In this document: positions 49,520 through 58,681 of the stretch, piece by piece
Position numbering within the stretch: position 1 is the first letter of the stretch
Layout: each line of letters opens with the position of its first letter
NCBI RefSeq assembly: GCF_001952935.1
Contig: NZ_CP018319.1
Location: 6,062,865-6,126,864 of the forward strand
Source of the DNA: Pseudomonas frederiksbergensis
Lineage (GTDB): Bacteria; Pseudomonadota; Gammaproteobacteria; Pseudomonadales; Pseudomonadaceae
Direction: 5' to 3'
DNA: 64,000 bases
Made by a program: the position numbers and the translations under genes
The notes under the pieces: generated by a model
What the model saw: the letters and a program-made list of their open reading frames with translations, nothing else
What the model was told of the DNA's origin: nothing
Databases searched by the model: none

Positions 49520-50138
49520 GGTCGGCCCCTTTCAGCTGCCTGGCGATTGCCAGCGTTCGCGTGACGCAGGTGGCGACGGAGCCGATGGCGATGCCAGCCA
49601 GTGCGATCAACAGTATGTAGTGAGTGCCATAAACGCTGGCTTCGACGGCATTCAGCAGCAGTCCTGCGGTCATCACGGCCATTCGATGCTGCTTGGCCAT
49701 AGGGCCGATGAAGGTCTGCTTGAGGCCGATCGAGCCGCCGAACACCCTGACATATGCGGTCAGTGCTGCCGCCAGGGCAGCAAACCATCCGAGGTCGGAT
49801 TGGCCAATGGCATACCCGAGCCCGACGATCAGCAAGCTGTCGGCGATCCGGTCCGGGAATTCGTTGTAGAGGCTGCCGATATCCGACTTCTTGCCGCCCT
49901 CTATCGCCACCATCCCATCGAAGAGGTTGCACAGCAGGCGCAACTGAATGCCGATCGCGCAGCAAATCGATCCAACGACACCGCTGTCAATATTGAGCGC
50001 CACGACGCCGACAAGCGCGAAGGCGATGCTGGCGACGGATATCTGATTGGGGGAAATGTCTCTTTTCACCAGCATGTCGGTGAGGTGTCTTGCCCAGCCC
50101 GCAGAGCGCGTCTTGATGGGCCTTCTGTTGTCATCCAC
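49506..50138 (-). CDS. CDP-alcohol phosphatidyltransferase-family protein with non-canonical motif (YnbA-like)
   Basis: A 210-residue protein with about six membrane segments. The family motif DxxDGxxARx8Gx3Dx3D appears as NLFDGMVAI, then G88, N92 and D96: the first and third aspartates are Asn (N71, N92) and the Arg is Ile79. A YNEFPDRIAD block follows. These changes fall on metal and substrate ligands, so either a distinct subfamily chemistry (as in YnbA-type proteins) or another acceptor is implied. It heads the operon with plsC and cdsA-like genes; the three together could build an alternative phospholipid. Confidence 0.78.
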   Translation of the reverse strand: MDDNRRPIKTRSAGWARHLTDMLVKRDISPNQISVASIAFALVGVVALNIDSGVVGSICCAIGIQLRLLCNLFDGMVAIEGGKKSDIGSLYNEFPDRIADSLLIVGLGYAIGQSDLGWFAALAAALTAYVRVFGGSIGLKQTFIGPMAKQHRMAVMTAGLLLNAVEASVYGTHYILLIALAGIAIGSVATCVTRTLAIARQLKGADHVDQ

Positions 50139-50397
50139 TGGCCAATATCCCTATAAGTGATGTGTTACTGCGTATTGCATTGTAATGGCGAGTTGCGTTG
50201 ACCACATCCAGCAATATGAAGACTTTGCCAACAAACCCCGCTTCACCCCATCAAAAATTTTCTGTTCATTTTCGGGATGTCGTTCCGACTTTCAAACCTC
50301 GAGACAAGCCCTCAACACCTGTTCGTTTTTTTCCATACCTCGTGCTACGTTGTACGACGACCGACAAGCAACCACCCAAAACAACAAGGAAACCCCC

Positions 50398-50829
50398 ATG
50401 AAAAAAGTGAAAGTGCTGATTGGATTCTTGTGCCTCTTCAGTGGCTATGTAGCAGCCGCCCCTGCTTCCGCGGACAAGGATGTTGCGCAAGCCGTCGATC
50501 ATCTGACACAAGCCATGCTGCACAAGAACATTGCCGAACTGAAAGCACTGACCGCCGAGAACCTGACCTACGGGCATTCCAGCGGGAAGATTCAGGACAA
50601 GAAGGAATTCATCGCCGATATCGAAACCGGGAAAAGCGCGTTCAAAACCCTGGAGATGCAGAACCAGACCATCACCGTATCGGGTGACGTAGCGTTGGTT
50701 CGTCATCACTTCTCGGCACAAGCGCTCAAAGGCACCGAAGTGGTTCCGACCGAAATCGAGAACTTCCAGATTTGGCAAAAACAGAAAGGCCACTGGTTGC
50801 TGGTAGGCCGACAAGCGTTCAAGTTCTGA
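50398..50829 (+). CDS. Secreted NTF2-like (DUF4440) protein
   Basis: A 143-residue protein with a signal peptide (KVLIGFLCLFSGYVAAAPAS). The mature part is one SnoaL/NTF2-like cone: VAQAVDHLTQAMLHKNIAEL, LTYGHSSGKIQDKKEFIADI, GDVALVRHHFSAQALKG and NFQIWQKQKGHWLLVGRQAF. GHS-type residues inside the pocket are conserved in the DUF4440 group. Role unknown, periplasmic by the signal. AACAAGGA stands before the ATG. Confidence 0.85.
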   Translation: MKKVKVLIGFLCLFSGYVAAAPASADKDVAQAVDHLTQAMLHKNIAELKALTAENLTYGHSSGKIQDKKEFIADIETGKSAFKTLEMQNQTITVSGDVALVRHHFSAQALKGTEVVPTEIENFQIWQKQKGHWLLVGRQAFKF

Positions 50830-51098
50830 TTTTTGCGTAACGAAGGGATACCGGTCAGCCCGACTGCGGTGTCCCGACTCTCTCCTTGCTCCGTTCCAGG
50901 GCCAGCCCGCTGCCGATCAACTGCTCAGCTTGCCGGTCACTGGGGCGCGGTGAAACGCTACAGCAAAGGCCAGCGAGCCTGATAACTCCGGGCCTTCTGA
51001 TCGAACAGATCGGGCTGATGATTCACCGGATTGATCCCTTCTTCGACATCTCCGCTTTTCTAGCCAGCAGTCTTAAAAAATAAAATACATCAATGATC

Positions 51099-52136
51099 TC
51101 AGCTCACTCGGTTGCGCCCGCTGCGCTTGGCTTGATAGAGGGCATCATCGGCACGAGTCAGAAGGCTTTCCACATCGTCACCAGATTTGGCGACGGCGAC
51201 ACCCAAAGACGCAGTTACAGTGTCCAGCACCTCATCCGTGCCACGAACCTTGATCCGCAGCGCCTGAATTTTCAGGCGCAGCTGCTCAGCAAAAGCATGA
51301 GCACTGGTGAGATCAAAACACTCTTGCAGGACTACACAGAACTCTTCACCCCCATAGCGTGCCGCCAGGGCCTGAGGCGGGATTGAGTTCCGTAACACCT
51401 GACCAACATGTTCAAGTACGCGGTCGCCCAAAGGATGGCCATAGCGGTCATTGAACTGCTTGAAATGATCGATATCCAACATGACCAATGCCACCCCATG
51501 AGGAGCGTTGATCAATGCATGCTCCAGCAAGCGAGTGAAGGTAGCTCGGTTCAACACCTTAGTCAGACCATCCAAAGATGCAGCCAGTTGGGCTCGCTCG
51601 AGCTTGTCTCTCAGACTCTTGATTTCATTTTGCGCTGAGTGCAACTGGGACAGGAAAAGCTCTTGCTGATCCTGCATGACCTGGGTGCTCTGTTGCAGCT
51701 CGCTCAGAATGGCAGGCAACCTCTGGTCAACCGGCTCCGCGAGCATTTCCATGCAATGGCCAAGACTGGCTTGAAAGTTGGAACTGCCATTCACACTACG
51801 CGAGACATTACGCTCCATATCGTCAACCAGATCGATCGCTTGTTGTTGCCCTGCGCGCGCCTCCTCCAACTCGTCACGAATGATGTAGTCGCGAAAAAGC
51901 TTCGTAGCGGATTCGGGAGGGAAACAGTCGAAGTCTTTGACCACCCTGTCCAGATGGCGATTAAGCTCTGGCTCCTGACCTTTGCTGTAGGTGTACCAGA
52001 GAGCATAGTGCACGGGGTTTGGTGGAATGTTGTGACGCACCATCAGTGGTACGGCCTGCTTCAGCAGGGCCGCCGCCTCTCGGGAGTCCTCTGGATACAG
52101 CGTTAGGGCAGTCGCACGCGTCTCTAGTTGGCTCAT
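51099..52136 (-). CDS. Diguanylate cyclase (GGDEF)
   Basis: A 345-residue soluble protein. Residues 1-175 are helical, with long amphipathic stretches and no membrane segment; a coiled coil (LHSAQNEIKSLRDKLERAQL) leads to the GGDEF domain. The domain is complete: LDGLTKVLNRATF, LDIDHFKQFNDRYGH and RYGGEEFCVVL. No RxxD inhibitory site is seen before GGEEF, so product inhibition through it is not expected. It makes c-di-GMP and is a possible, unproven source for the receptor encoded at 35-36 kb. ATG 52136 (MSQLETRAT) is taken as start; frame extensions to 52313 rely on a GTG without support. Confidence 0.9.
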   Translation of the reverse strand: MSQLETRATALTLYPEDSREAAALLKQAVPLMVRHNIPPNPVHYALWYTYSKGQEPELNRHLDRVVKDFDCFPPESATKLFRDYIIRDELEEARAGQQQAIDLVDDMERNVSRSVNGSSNFQASLGHCMEMLAEPVDQRLPAILSELQQSTQVMQDQQELFLSQLHSAQNEIKSLRDKLERAQLAASLDGLTKVLNRATFTRLLEHALINAPHGVALVMLDIDHFKQFNDRYGHPLGDRVLEHVGQVLRNSIPPQALAARYGGEEFCVVLQECFDLTSAHAFAEQLRLKIQALRIKVRGTDEVLDTVTASLGVAVAKSGDDVESLLTRADDALYQAKRSGRNRVS

Positions 52137-52322
52137 AACGTCACTGTGGTTGGTTTTTATTGGCATACATGAAGTCGGGGGCAGCATATCCTTACGTACA
52201 CCAACCAGCCATACATAAGGCGTCCCTACCCGGCTGACCCACCGGGATAGCTCGGACGGGTCAACGCGCCCTTGGCCCAAGCCCAACGCGGCATACAGAC
52301 CAAGAGACGTCACCGAGAATGA

Positions 52323-52544
52323 TCACGCGAGCTTTATGGCTCCGCCTTGGATATCGTCACGCGCCGCTCGTAAGTCCATGGCGTCCTGGTTGAGTCGGTG
52401 AATCATGTTGAGCAACCGCTGGCGTAGCACTTCGTCTTGGAGATGCTCTGCTGCGCGCATCATATCTAGCGCCGCTACCTCATTGTTAGTGGCGACGGCG
52501 TCGAGCAGTTTGCGCATGCTTCTTGATGGTCGATTCATCTCCAA
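52323..52544 (-). CDS. Small helical protein of unknown function upstream of the diguanylate cyclase
   Basis: 73 residues, MEMNRPSRSMRKLLDAVATN onward, almost entirely helical and without cysteine. GGAG precedes the start. It is on the same strand as the cyclase, 186 nt upstream of its start, so a common transcript is possible. Not recognised. Confidence 0.5.
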   Translation of the reverse strand: MEMNRPSRSMRKLLDAVATNNEVAALDMMRAAEHLQDEVLRQRLLNMIHRLNQDAMDLRAARDDIQGGAIKLA

Positions 52545-52676
52545 CTCCCTGGATTTCAGTGACGCGAATCATATGGCCAGAATGTTTCGTCAGTATTTCA
52601 GCTGCAGGAACCATCTCTGTTTGCAACAACCGCCAGCAGACGCACTGAAGGCGGGTTGTCCGGACGCGTTCAAGTA

Positions 52677-54242
52677 TTAAAACCAGGTTTCCATTTGTAT
52701 CCCGTATTGCCACACACCTCCGGCGTTGAAGTCCGTCTTGCCGAAGTTGTCTGTGGAACTGTATCTGTCCAGGTCCGAAGACCAGTTCATGAGACTTGCG
52801 AACACTCGCAATTCGGGACGTGTGAGAAGGTCTCCAAAATCAGGCTTGAATGTCGGAGCGACCGTGAATTTCCAGAAGTTACCGTCGACCGCATTGCGTT
52901 GCATGTAACCCTTGGGGTCGAGGTCCATGGTTTGCCAGCTCATTTCGTAGGCCATCTCGAAATTGCTGTTGATTTCATTGGCCAACCGCACGTTCAGGGT
53001 CATCCAGCGGTAGTCGTCACCCTTGACGTATCTGTCCTTGCTCTGTTCGGCCAACAAACTGGGGCCGATACGCCAGCCGGGTGCAATGGGTGTCTCACCA
53101 TAAAGCGCCAGGCGCAGAGCGCGGGCGTCGTCGATCAGTTCGCCATCCGAACCGATGTTCTTGACCTCTGCCCCCAGACCTTGCCCATAGAGCAGTGCTG
53201 TTTTGAAGAAGCCTTCCCTGCCGAAAAAGTTTTTCTGGTGATTGGCCAGCATGCTGTGCAAGCCGGAATCCGCAGGCGCCAGGCCCGCTTCATTGCTGCG
53301 AGTGCCAAAGTCGTTTTTCTTTGAGCCAATGCCATTGAACATCCACTGCCACTGACCACTGTCGAAGAACTGGTTGGAGGTCAGGATGTAGCTTTCCACA
53401 TCGGCGTTGATACCGCCTTCACTGAAATCCCCGTAGTTGCGCCCGATCAAGGAGTAATTCGAGCGCCAGTCCTTGTTCATCTGCACATCGTAGATCCCAC
53501 CCCCGGTGCCGGCCAGAAAGACCACGTCCGAGTCCAGCCAGTGGATATCGAAATTGTCCCTGTCGAATCGCTTGCCCGCCCACAGGGTGGAGTTCTCGAA
53601 CACTGAATTGCCCTTGAAGGCGGCGAGATGATCGAGTTCAGTAAATACCTGACGCACGTTCAGGTTGCTCTCTTCGGCCGTCCAGTCATTGGAGCTTTCC
53701 ACACCGTCGGCGATGGACACGGTGAATTTGGATCGGGTGCCGTTCTGCGCATACATCTCTTTCGACAGGTCTATGCGCATGTAGGTGTCGTCTTCGTTAC
53801 CGAGTCGCCCGACGGCACCACCGACTGAACCGGCAGGCGTTGTATAAGGGCCACCACGACCACCACCCAGCCCATCGTTGATCAGCAATCCGGAGCGGGC
53901 GTAGCCCTTGAAGCTGAAGCCGTCAGTGAGGTGTCCGCTGCTGCCCTGCTTTTCCATGCTTTGCTGACGGGCTTCGAGTTTTGCCAGTCGGGTGTCCAAA
54001 GCAGGCGCCGAAATAGCTGCGGCAGTAGACGCGGCGGGCTGCAAGGCGGGAGCTGCGAGTTTGATTTGCTGCAATTCCCTGGCAAGTGCCTGGGTTTGCT
54101 GTTCGGCTGCGGCTGCACGCTTTTCCGCTGCGCTGGTACGGGCTTCAAACGCAGCCATGCGTTCTTCCAGAGTCGCGGCCTGAGAGGTTGCCGCCGATGT
54201 GCCGAGCACGCCAGCGAGTAGCCAGCCTGATGCTTTGTGCAT
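52677..54242 (-). CDS. scrY: Carbohydrate porin of the ScrY/LamB type
   Basis: A 521-residue outer-membrane protein. The signal peptide ends at SQA-AT; then comes an N-terminal coiled coil (TLEERMAAFEARTSAAEKRA, about 60 residues) as in sucrose porin ScrY, and the 18-strand LamB-like barrel: FSFKGYARSGLLINDG, LWAGKRFDRDNFDIHWLD and the terminal GGVWQYGIQMETWF, with the closing Phe. It faces the sugar ABC operon across a 168-nt divergent control region. Sucrose is the likely substrate because of the GH32 enzyme. Confidence 0.88.
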   Translation of the reverse strand: MHKASGWLLAGVLGTSAATSQAATLEERMAAFEARTSAAEKRAAAAEQQTQALARELQQIKLAAPALQPAASTAAAISAPALDTRLAKLEARQQSMEKQGSSGHLTDGFSFKGYARSGLLINDGLGGGRGGPYTTPAGSVGGAVGRLGNEDDTYMRIDLSKEMYAQNGTRSKFTVSIADGVESSNDWTAEESNLNVRQVFTELDHLAAFKGNSVFENSTLWAGKRFDRDNFDIHWLDSDVVFLAGTGGGIYDVQMNKDWRSNYSLIGRNYGDFSEGGINADVESYILTSNQFFDSGQWQWMFNGIGSKKNDFGTRSNEAGLAPADSGLHSMLANHQKNFFGREGFFKTALLYGQGLGAEVKNIGSDGELIDDARALRLALYGETPIAPGWRIGPSLLAEQSKDRYVKGDDYRWMTLNVRLANEINSNFEMAYEMSWQTMDLDPKGYMQRNAVDGNFWKFTVAPTFKPDFGDLLTRPELRVFASLMNWSSDLDRYSSTDNFGKTDFNAGGVWQYGIQMETWF

Positions 54243-54368
54243 GTGGATTTCCCTGTTTTGTTTTTATTGTTTTGTTCCCGCGACCGGCCATTTTTCGTGA
54301 GTTGTAAATTGTCGCAATCAACGAAAAAAAGGATGCCTCATCGCAAATACGCTGCTACATTTGGCGAT

Positions 54369-54380
54369 GTTAACGTTAAC
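54369..54380. promoter_or_regulatory. Perfect palindrome, likely LacI-type operator
   Basis: GTTAACGTTAAC with a central CG step, the form favoured by LacI/GalR regulators. It lies 31 nt before the sugar-binding protein start, in the divergent region shared with the porin, and a LacI regulator closes the same operon. Confidence 0.6.
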
Positions 54381-54410
54381 TTTTCTAAAAACAAAAATAA
54401 AGAGGGCTCT

Positions 54411-55685
54411 ATGAAACAGCTGAAATCTCTTCTTCCAGCAGCACTGCTCACCCTCTGTGCCGGGCTTCCATCCCTCTCGAGCGCGGCCAATTTGACGATC
54501 TCGTGCGGTGCGGTGGGTGCTGAGTTACAACTCTGCAAGGAGGCTGTCGAGGCGTGGTCGAAACAGACCGGCAACAACGTCGAGGTGGTTTCCACGCCTA
54601 ACTCGGCGACCGAGCGGTTGTCGTTCTACCAACAGATCCTCAGTGCGCAGTCCGCCGACATCGACATCATTCAAATCGATATGGTGTGGCCGGGAATGCT
54701 GGCCAAACACCTGATGGATCTGCGCGAGGTGCTTCCAGCCAACGCGACCCAGGGTTATTTCCAGGCACAGGTGGATAACGCCACAGTGAACGGACGGCTG
54801 GTGACGATGCCGTGGTTCACCGATTCAGGCCTGCTGTATTACCGCAAGGACTTGCTCGAGAAATACGACAAGCAGGTTCCCCAGACCTGGGAGGAAATGA
54901 CCTCTACCGCAAAGGATGTTCAACAGGCTGAACGCAACGCCGGGAACCCCAATGCGTGGGGTTACATCTTTCAGGGACGCGCCTACGAGGGTCTGACGTG
55001 TAACGCGCTGGAGTGGATCAGCAGCCAACCGGAAGGCGGGCTGGTCAATCCAAAAGGTGACATCGTGGTCAACAGTCAGGCCTCAAGAACGGCTTTGACC
55101 CTGGCGAAAAGCTGGGTAGGCGACATCTCCCCGCGTGGCGTACTCAATTACACCGAGGAAGAAGGCCGTGGCGTATTCCAGTCGGGCAATGCGCTGTTCA
55201 TGCGTAACTGGCCGTATGTCTGGGCTCTGGTCCAAAGTCAGGACAGTGCCGTAAAAGACAAGGTCGGGGTCGCTCCCCTGCCCCGCGGCGGCGAGACCGG
55301 CACCCATGCATCCACCCTCGGTGGCTGGGGCCTGGCGGTATCGCGTTACAGCGCCCACCCAAAACTGGCCGCAGAACTGGTGAGCTACCTGACCAGTGCC
55401 CAAGAGCAAAAACATCGTGCCCTGATTGGCGCCTATAACCCGGTTATCGAGTCGCTGTATCAAGACCCCGAACTGCTCGCGGCCATGCCTTATTACGCTC
55501 AGCTGCACAGCATTCTCAACGATGGAGTCATGCGCCCCGCCTCCATCACTGCCGATCGCTATCCACGGGTCTCCAATGCGTTCTTCGATCGAGTGCATGG
55601 CGTGCTGGCGGGCGAGTTGCCTGTCGATCAGGCGCTGGCCGAACTGGAAAGCGAACTCACGCGCATCAAACGCCGGAACTGGTAA
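54411..55685 (+). CDS. Sugar ABC transporter substrate-binding protein
   Basis: A 424-residue protein with a signal peptide (LLPAALLTLCAGLPSLSSAA) and the family-1 binding-protein fold of maltose/trehalose/sucrose systems: IDIIQIDMVWPGMLAKHLMD, GRLVTMPWFTDSGLLYYRKD and WGYIFQGRAYEGLTCNALEW. AGAGGG before ATG 54411 marks the start. First gene of the plus-strand operon; a LacI-type palindrome lies immediately upstream. Confidence 0.9.
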   Translation: MKQLKSLLPAALLTLCAGLPSLSSAANLTISCGAVGAELQLCKEAVEAWSKQTGNNVEVVSTPNSATERLSFYQQILSAQSADIDIIQIDMVWPGMLAKHLMDLREVLPANATQGYFQAQVDNATVNGRLVTMPWFTDSGLLYYRKDLLEKYDKQVPQTWEEMTSTAKDVQQAERNAGNPNAWGYIFQGRAYEGLTCNALEWISSQPEGGLVNPKGDIVVNSQASRTALTLAKSWVGDISPRGVLNYTEEEGRGVFQSGNALFMRNWPYVWALVQSQDSAVKDKVGVAPLPRGGETGTHASTLGGWGLAVSRYSAHPKLAAELVSYLTSAQEQKHRALIGAYNPVIESLYQDPELLAAMPYYAQLHSILNDGVMRPASITADRYPRVSNAFFDRVHGVLAGELPVDQALAELESELTRIKRRNW

Positions 55686-55706
55686 GCCACAAGGAAGGAA
55701 ATCACC

Positions 55707-56669
55707 ATGTCTGTCTCTTCTACCCATGCCCCCTGTGATGAGCTGCTGCTCACCAGGGAAACGCCCGTACAACGACGCCGAGTACGCGCTGCCTGGCTGT
55801 TTCTGACGCCGATGTTGCTGTGTCTGGCCCTGGTGGCAGCCTGGCCGCTACTGCGCACATTCTGGTTCAGCCTGACCGACGCCAATCTGGCGGATACCGG
55901 TGGCGGAACCTTCGTTGGCTTGAGCAATTATCTATTCCACAACGGTACCAACTGGTCGGGCATTCTGGTCGATCCACAATGGTGGAACGCGGTGCGCAAC
56001 ACCTTGCATTTCACCGTGGTGTCGGTGGGACTGGAAGTCGTACTGGGACTGCTGGTGGCGTTGCTGCTGAACATCAAGTTCACCGGCCGTTCGCTGGTGC
56101 GGGCGTTGATTCTGATTCCCTGGGCGATTCCGACCATTGTCTCGGCGAAGATCTGGTCATGGATGCTTAACGACCAGTTCGGCATCATCAATCACCTGAT
56201 GCTGAGCCTCGGCCTGATTGACGCGCCCCTGGCCTGGACGGCCGATGCGGATCTGTCGATGTGGGCGGTGATCATCGTCGATGTCTGGAAGACCGTCCCT
56301 TTTGTCACGCTGCTGATGTTGGCCGCCTTGCAGATGTTGCCAAGCGATTGCTACGAAGCCGCCAGGGTCGATGGCATTCATCCACTGAAAGTGTTCTGGC
56401 GTGTCACGCTTCCCCTGCTCATGCCCGCACTGCTGGTGGCGGCGATCTTCCGCATCCTCGACTCGCTGCGAGTATTCGACGTGATCTATGTGCTGACCTC
56501 GAATTCATCGAGCACCATGAGCATGTCGGTGTATGCCCGCCAGCACCTGGTGGAATTCCAGGACGTCGGTTACGGCAGCGCAGCCTCGACGCTGTTGTTT
56601 TTGGTGGTTGCAGTCATCGCCCTGCTTTATCTCTACCTCGGACGCCGTCAACTGGAGGTCCGGTCATGA
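55707..56669 (+). CDS. Sugar ABC transporter permease, MalF type
   Basis: A 320-residue permease with six membrane segments. It begins with a polar leader, then AWLFLTPMLLCLALVAAWPL and the FWFSLTDANL stretch. The EAA loop is EAARVDGIHPLKVFWRVTLP. 21 nt after the binding-protein gene, overlapping the second permease by 4 nt. Confidence 0.92.
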   Translation: MSVSSTHAPCDELLLTRETPVQRRRVRAAWLFLTPMLLCLALVAAWPLLRTFWFSLTDANLADTGGGTFVGLSNYLFHNGTNWSGILVDPQWWNAVRNTLHFTVVSVGLEVVLGLLVALLLNIKFTGRSLVRALILIPWAIPTIVSAKIWSWMLNDQFGIINHLMLSLGLIDAPLAWTADADLSMWAVIIVDVWKTVPFVTLLMLAALQMLPSDCYEAARVDGIHPLKVFWRVTLPLLMPALLVAAIFRILDSLRVFDVIYVLTSNSSSTMSMSVYARQHLVEFQDVGYGSAASTLLFLVVAVIALLYLYLGRRQLEVRS

Positions 56670-57508
56670 ACCTGCGCCTACTGAAAAAAGCCCTGTTGCG
56701 CCTCGGATTCTGGTGTCTGATCGGGGGGTTACTGCTGTATGCGGTCTTCCCTTTCTACTACGCCATCGTGACGTCGCTGAAGCCGTCCAGCGCCTTGTTC
56801 GAGGTGAGTTACTGGATCGAAAACCCCGACTTCTCCAATTACGTGGCAGTGCTCAATCAAGCCTCATTCCTGCGGGCGATCGGCAACTCGCTGGTGGTTG
56901 CGCTGTGCGTGGTGACATTGGCGCTGTTCCTCAGCCTGACCGCCGCCTATGCCTTGGGCCGGGTGAAGTTCCGTGGCCGTGGCACGGTCTTGATGATGGT
57001 TCTTGGCGTGTCGATGTTTCCTCAGGTCGCGGTGTTGTCGGGGCTGTTCGAAGTGATACGTGCACTGGGTCTGTACAACACCTCCTGGGCGTTGATCCTC
57101 AGCTATACGATTTTCACCCTGCCCTTCACCGTCTGGGTGCTGACCACGTTCATGGGGCAACTGCCCCATGAACTGGAAGAAGCGGCAATCATGGATGGCG
57201 CCTCACCCTGGGTCACGCTGACCCGCGTGCTGTTGCCGCTGCTCTGGCCCGCACTGGTCACCACTGGCTTATTGGCCTTCATCGCCGCGTGGAACGAGTT
57301 CCTGTTTGCCCTGACCTTCACCCTCACCGACACGCAACGCACGGTGCCGGTCGCCATCGCCTTGATTTCCGGCGGCAGTCCCCATGAGTTGCCTTGGGGG
57401 TTATTGATGGCCGCCTCGGTGGTGGTCACCGTCCCACTGGTGATTCTGGTGCTGATCTTCCAGCGCCGAATCGTTTCCGGTCTCACTGCCGGCGCGTTAA
57501 AGGGTTGA
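56666..57508 (+). CDS. Sugar ABC transporter permease, MalG type
   Basis: A 280-residue permease, six membrane segments; YAVFPFYYAIVTSLKPSSAL is the MalG-like first periplasmic part and EEAAIMDGASPWVTLTRVLL the EAA loop. AAWNEFLFALTFTLTDTQRT and PWGLLMAASVVVTVPLVILV follow. Start ATG 56666 overlaps the previous stop. Confidence 0.92.
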   Translation: MNLRLLKKALLRLGFWCLIGGLLLYAVFPFYYAIVTSLKPSSALFEVSYWIENPDFSNYVAVLNQASFLRAIGNSLVVALCVVTLALFLSLTAAYALGRVKFRGRGTVLMMVLGVSMFPQVAVLSGLFEVIRALGLYNTSWALILSYTIFTLPFTVWVLTTFMGQLPHELEEAAIMDGASPWVTLTRVLLPLLWPALVTTGLLAFIAAWNEFLFALTFTLTDTQRTVPVAIALISGGSPHELPWGLLMAASVVVTVPLVILVLIFQRRIVSGLTAGALKG

Positions 57509-57535
57509 TGCCCAACAAAGACAAGGAACAGCATC

Positions 57536-58681
57536 GTGATCAAATTGAAACTGGACAACGTGAACAAACAATTGGGCGGCATGCGCATTCTTCGCGACGT
57601 CAGCCTGGAAATCGCGGCGGGTGAATTCGTGGTGTTCGTTGGCCCTTCAGGCTGCGGAAAGTCGACCCTGCTGCGACTGATCGCCGGGCTGGATTCGATC
57701 TGCGGCGGCGACCTGCTGATCGACGGGCGACGGGTCAACGACCTGGAGCCGCGCGAGCGTGGTGTCGGCATGGTGTTTCAGTCTTATGCGCTGTACCCGC
57801 ACATGAGCGTCTACGACAACATCAGCTTTGGTCTCAAACTGGCCAAGACTGAGAAGACCAGCCTGCGCGAGCGCGTGCTGAAAACCGCACAAATCCTGCA
57901 GTTGGACAAACTGCTGCAACGCAAGCCAAAGGAACTGTCCGGTGGGCAGCGTCAGCGTGTAGCCATGGGCAGAGCCATGGCGCGGGAACCGGACATCTTG
58001 TTGTTCGATGAGCCACTTTCCAACCTGGATGCGTCCTTGCGGGTGCAGATGCGCAACGAAATTGCCCGACTGCATGATCGGCTGGGCTCGACCATGATCT
58101 ACGTCACCCACGATCAGGTTGAAGCGATGACCCTGGCCGACAAAATTGTCGTGCTCAATGGCGGGCGCGTAGAACAGGTCGGCTCACCGCGCGAACTCTA
58201 TGAACGCCCGGCCAGCCGCTTTGTCGCCGGTTTTCTCGGTTCGCCCAGAATGAATTTTCTGCCGGCGCGCCTGCAGACGCCAGGCGAAACCAGCCTGGTG
58301 GATACCCTCGTATGGGGTATCACGCCCCTGCCCTTCGACAGCTCGAACCTGGCGACGAGCACGCAGCTGAGCCTGGGGATTCGCCCGGAGCATGTGTCGC
58401 TCAAACCGGCAGATGGAACTGCCGGCGTCGTCGTTACCGCGGTCGAATACCTGGGCAGCGAAACCTATGTGCACCTCGATACAGGTCAAGACGAGCCATT
58501 GATCTGTCGTTGCGAAGTCAGCGCCGGATGGCAAGCGGGCGATCGGGTTGAGCTGCAGCTGGACATCGACAACCTGCACCTGTTCGACGCCGACGGCGCG
58601 GCCTTGAAGCGTCACCCACAAACCATTAAAACCCTGCCGGATGGCGTCCCTCTGCGCTCGGCACGAGCAAGCGCCCTATGA
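57536..58681 (+). CDS. Sugar ABC transporter ATP-binding protein, MalK/UgpC type
   Basis: A 381-residue ATPase with Walker A GPSGCGKST, signature LSGGQRQRVA, Walker B LLFDEPLSNLDAS and a C-terminal TOBE/MalK regulatory domain (FLGSPRMNFLPARLQ, LSLGIRPEHVSL). The start is GTG 57536, preceded by AAGGAACA; no ATG fits. Its stop overlaps the GH32 start (ATGA). Confidence 0.92.
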   Translation: MIKLKLDNVNKQLGGMRILRDVSLEIAAGEFVVFVGPSGCGKSTLLRLIAGLDSICGGDLLIDGRRVNDLEPRERGVGMVFQSYALYPHMSVYDNISFGLKLAKTEKTSLRERVLKTAQILQLDKLLQRKPKELSGGQRQRVAMGRAMAREPDILLFDEPLSNLDASLRVQMRNEIARLHDRLGSTMIYVTHDQVEAMTLADKIVVLNGGRVEQVGSPRELYERPASRFVAGFLGSPRMNFLPARLQTPGETSLVDTLVWGITPLPFDSSNLATSTQLSLGIRPEHVSLKPADGTAGVVVTAVEYLGSETYVHLDTGQDEPLICRCEVSAGWQAGDRVELQLDIDNLHLFDADGAALKRHPQTIKTLPDGVPLRSARASAL

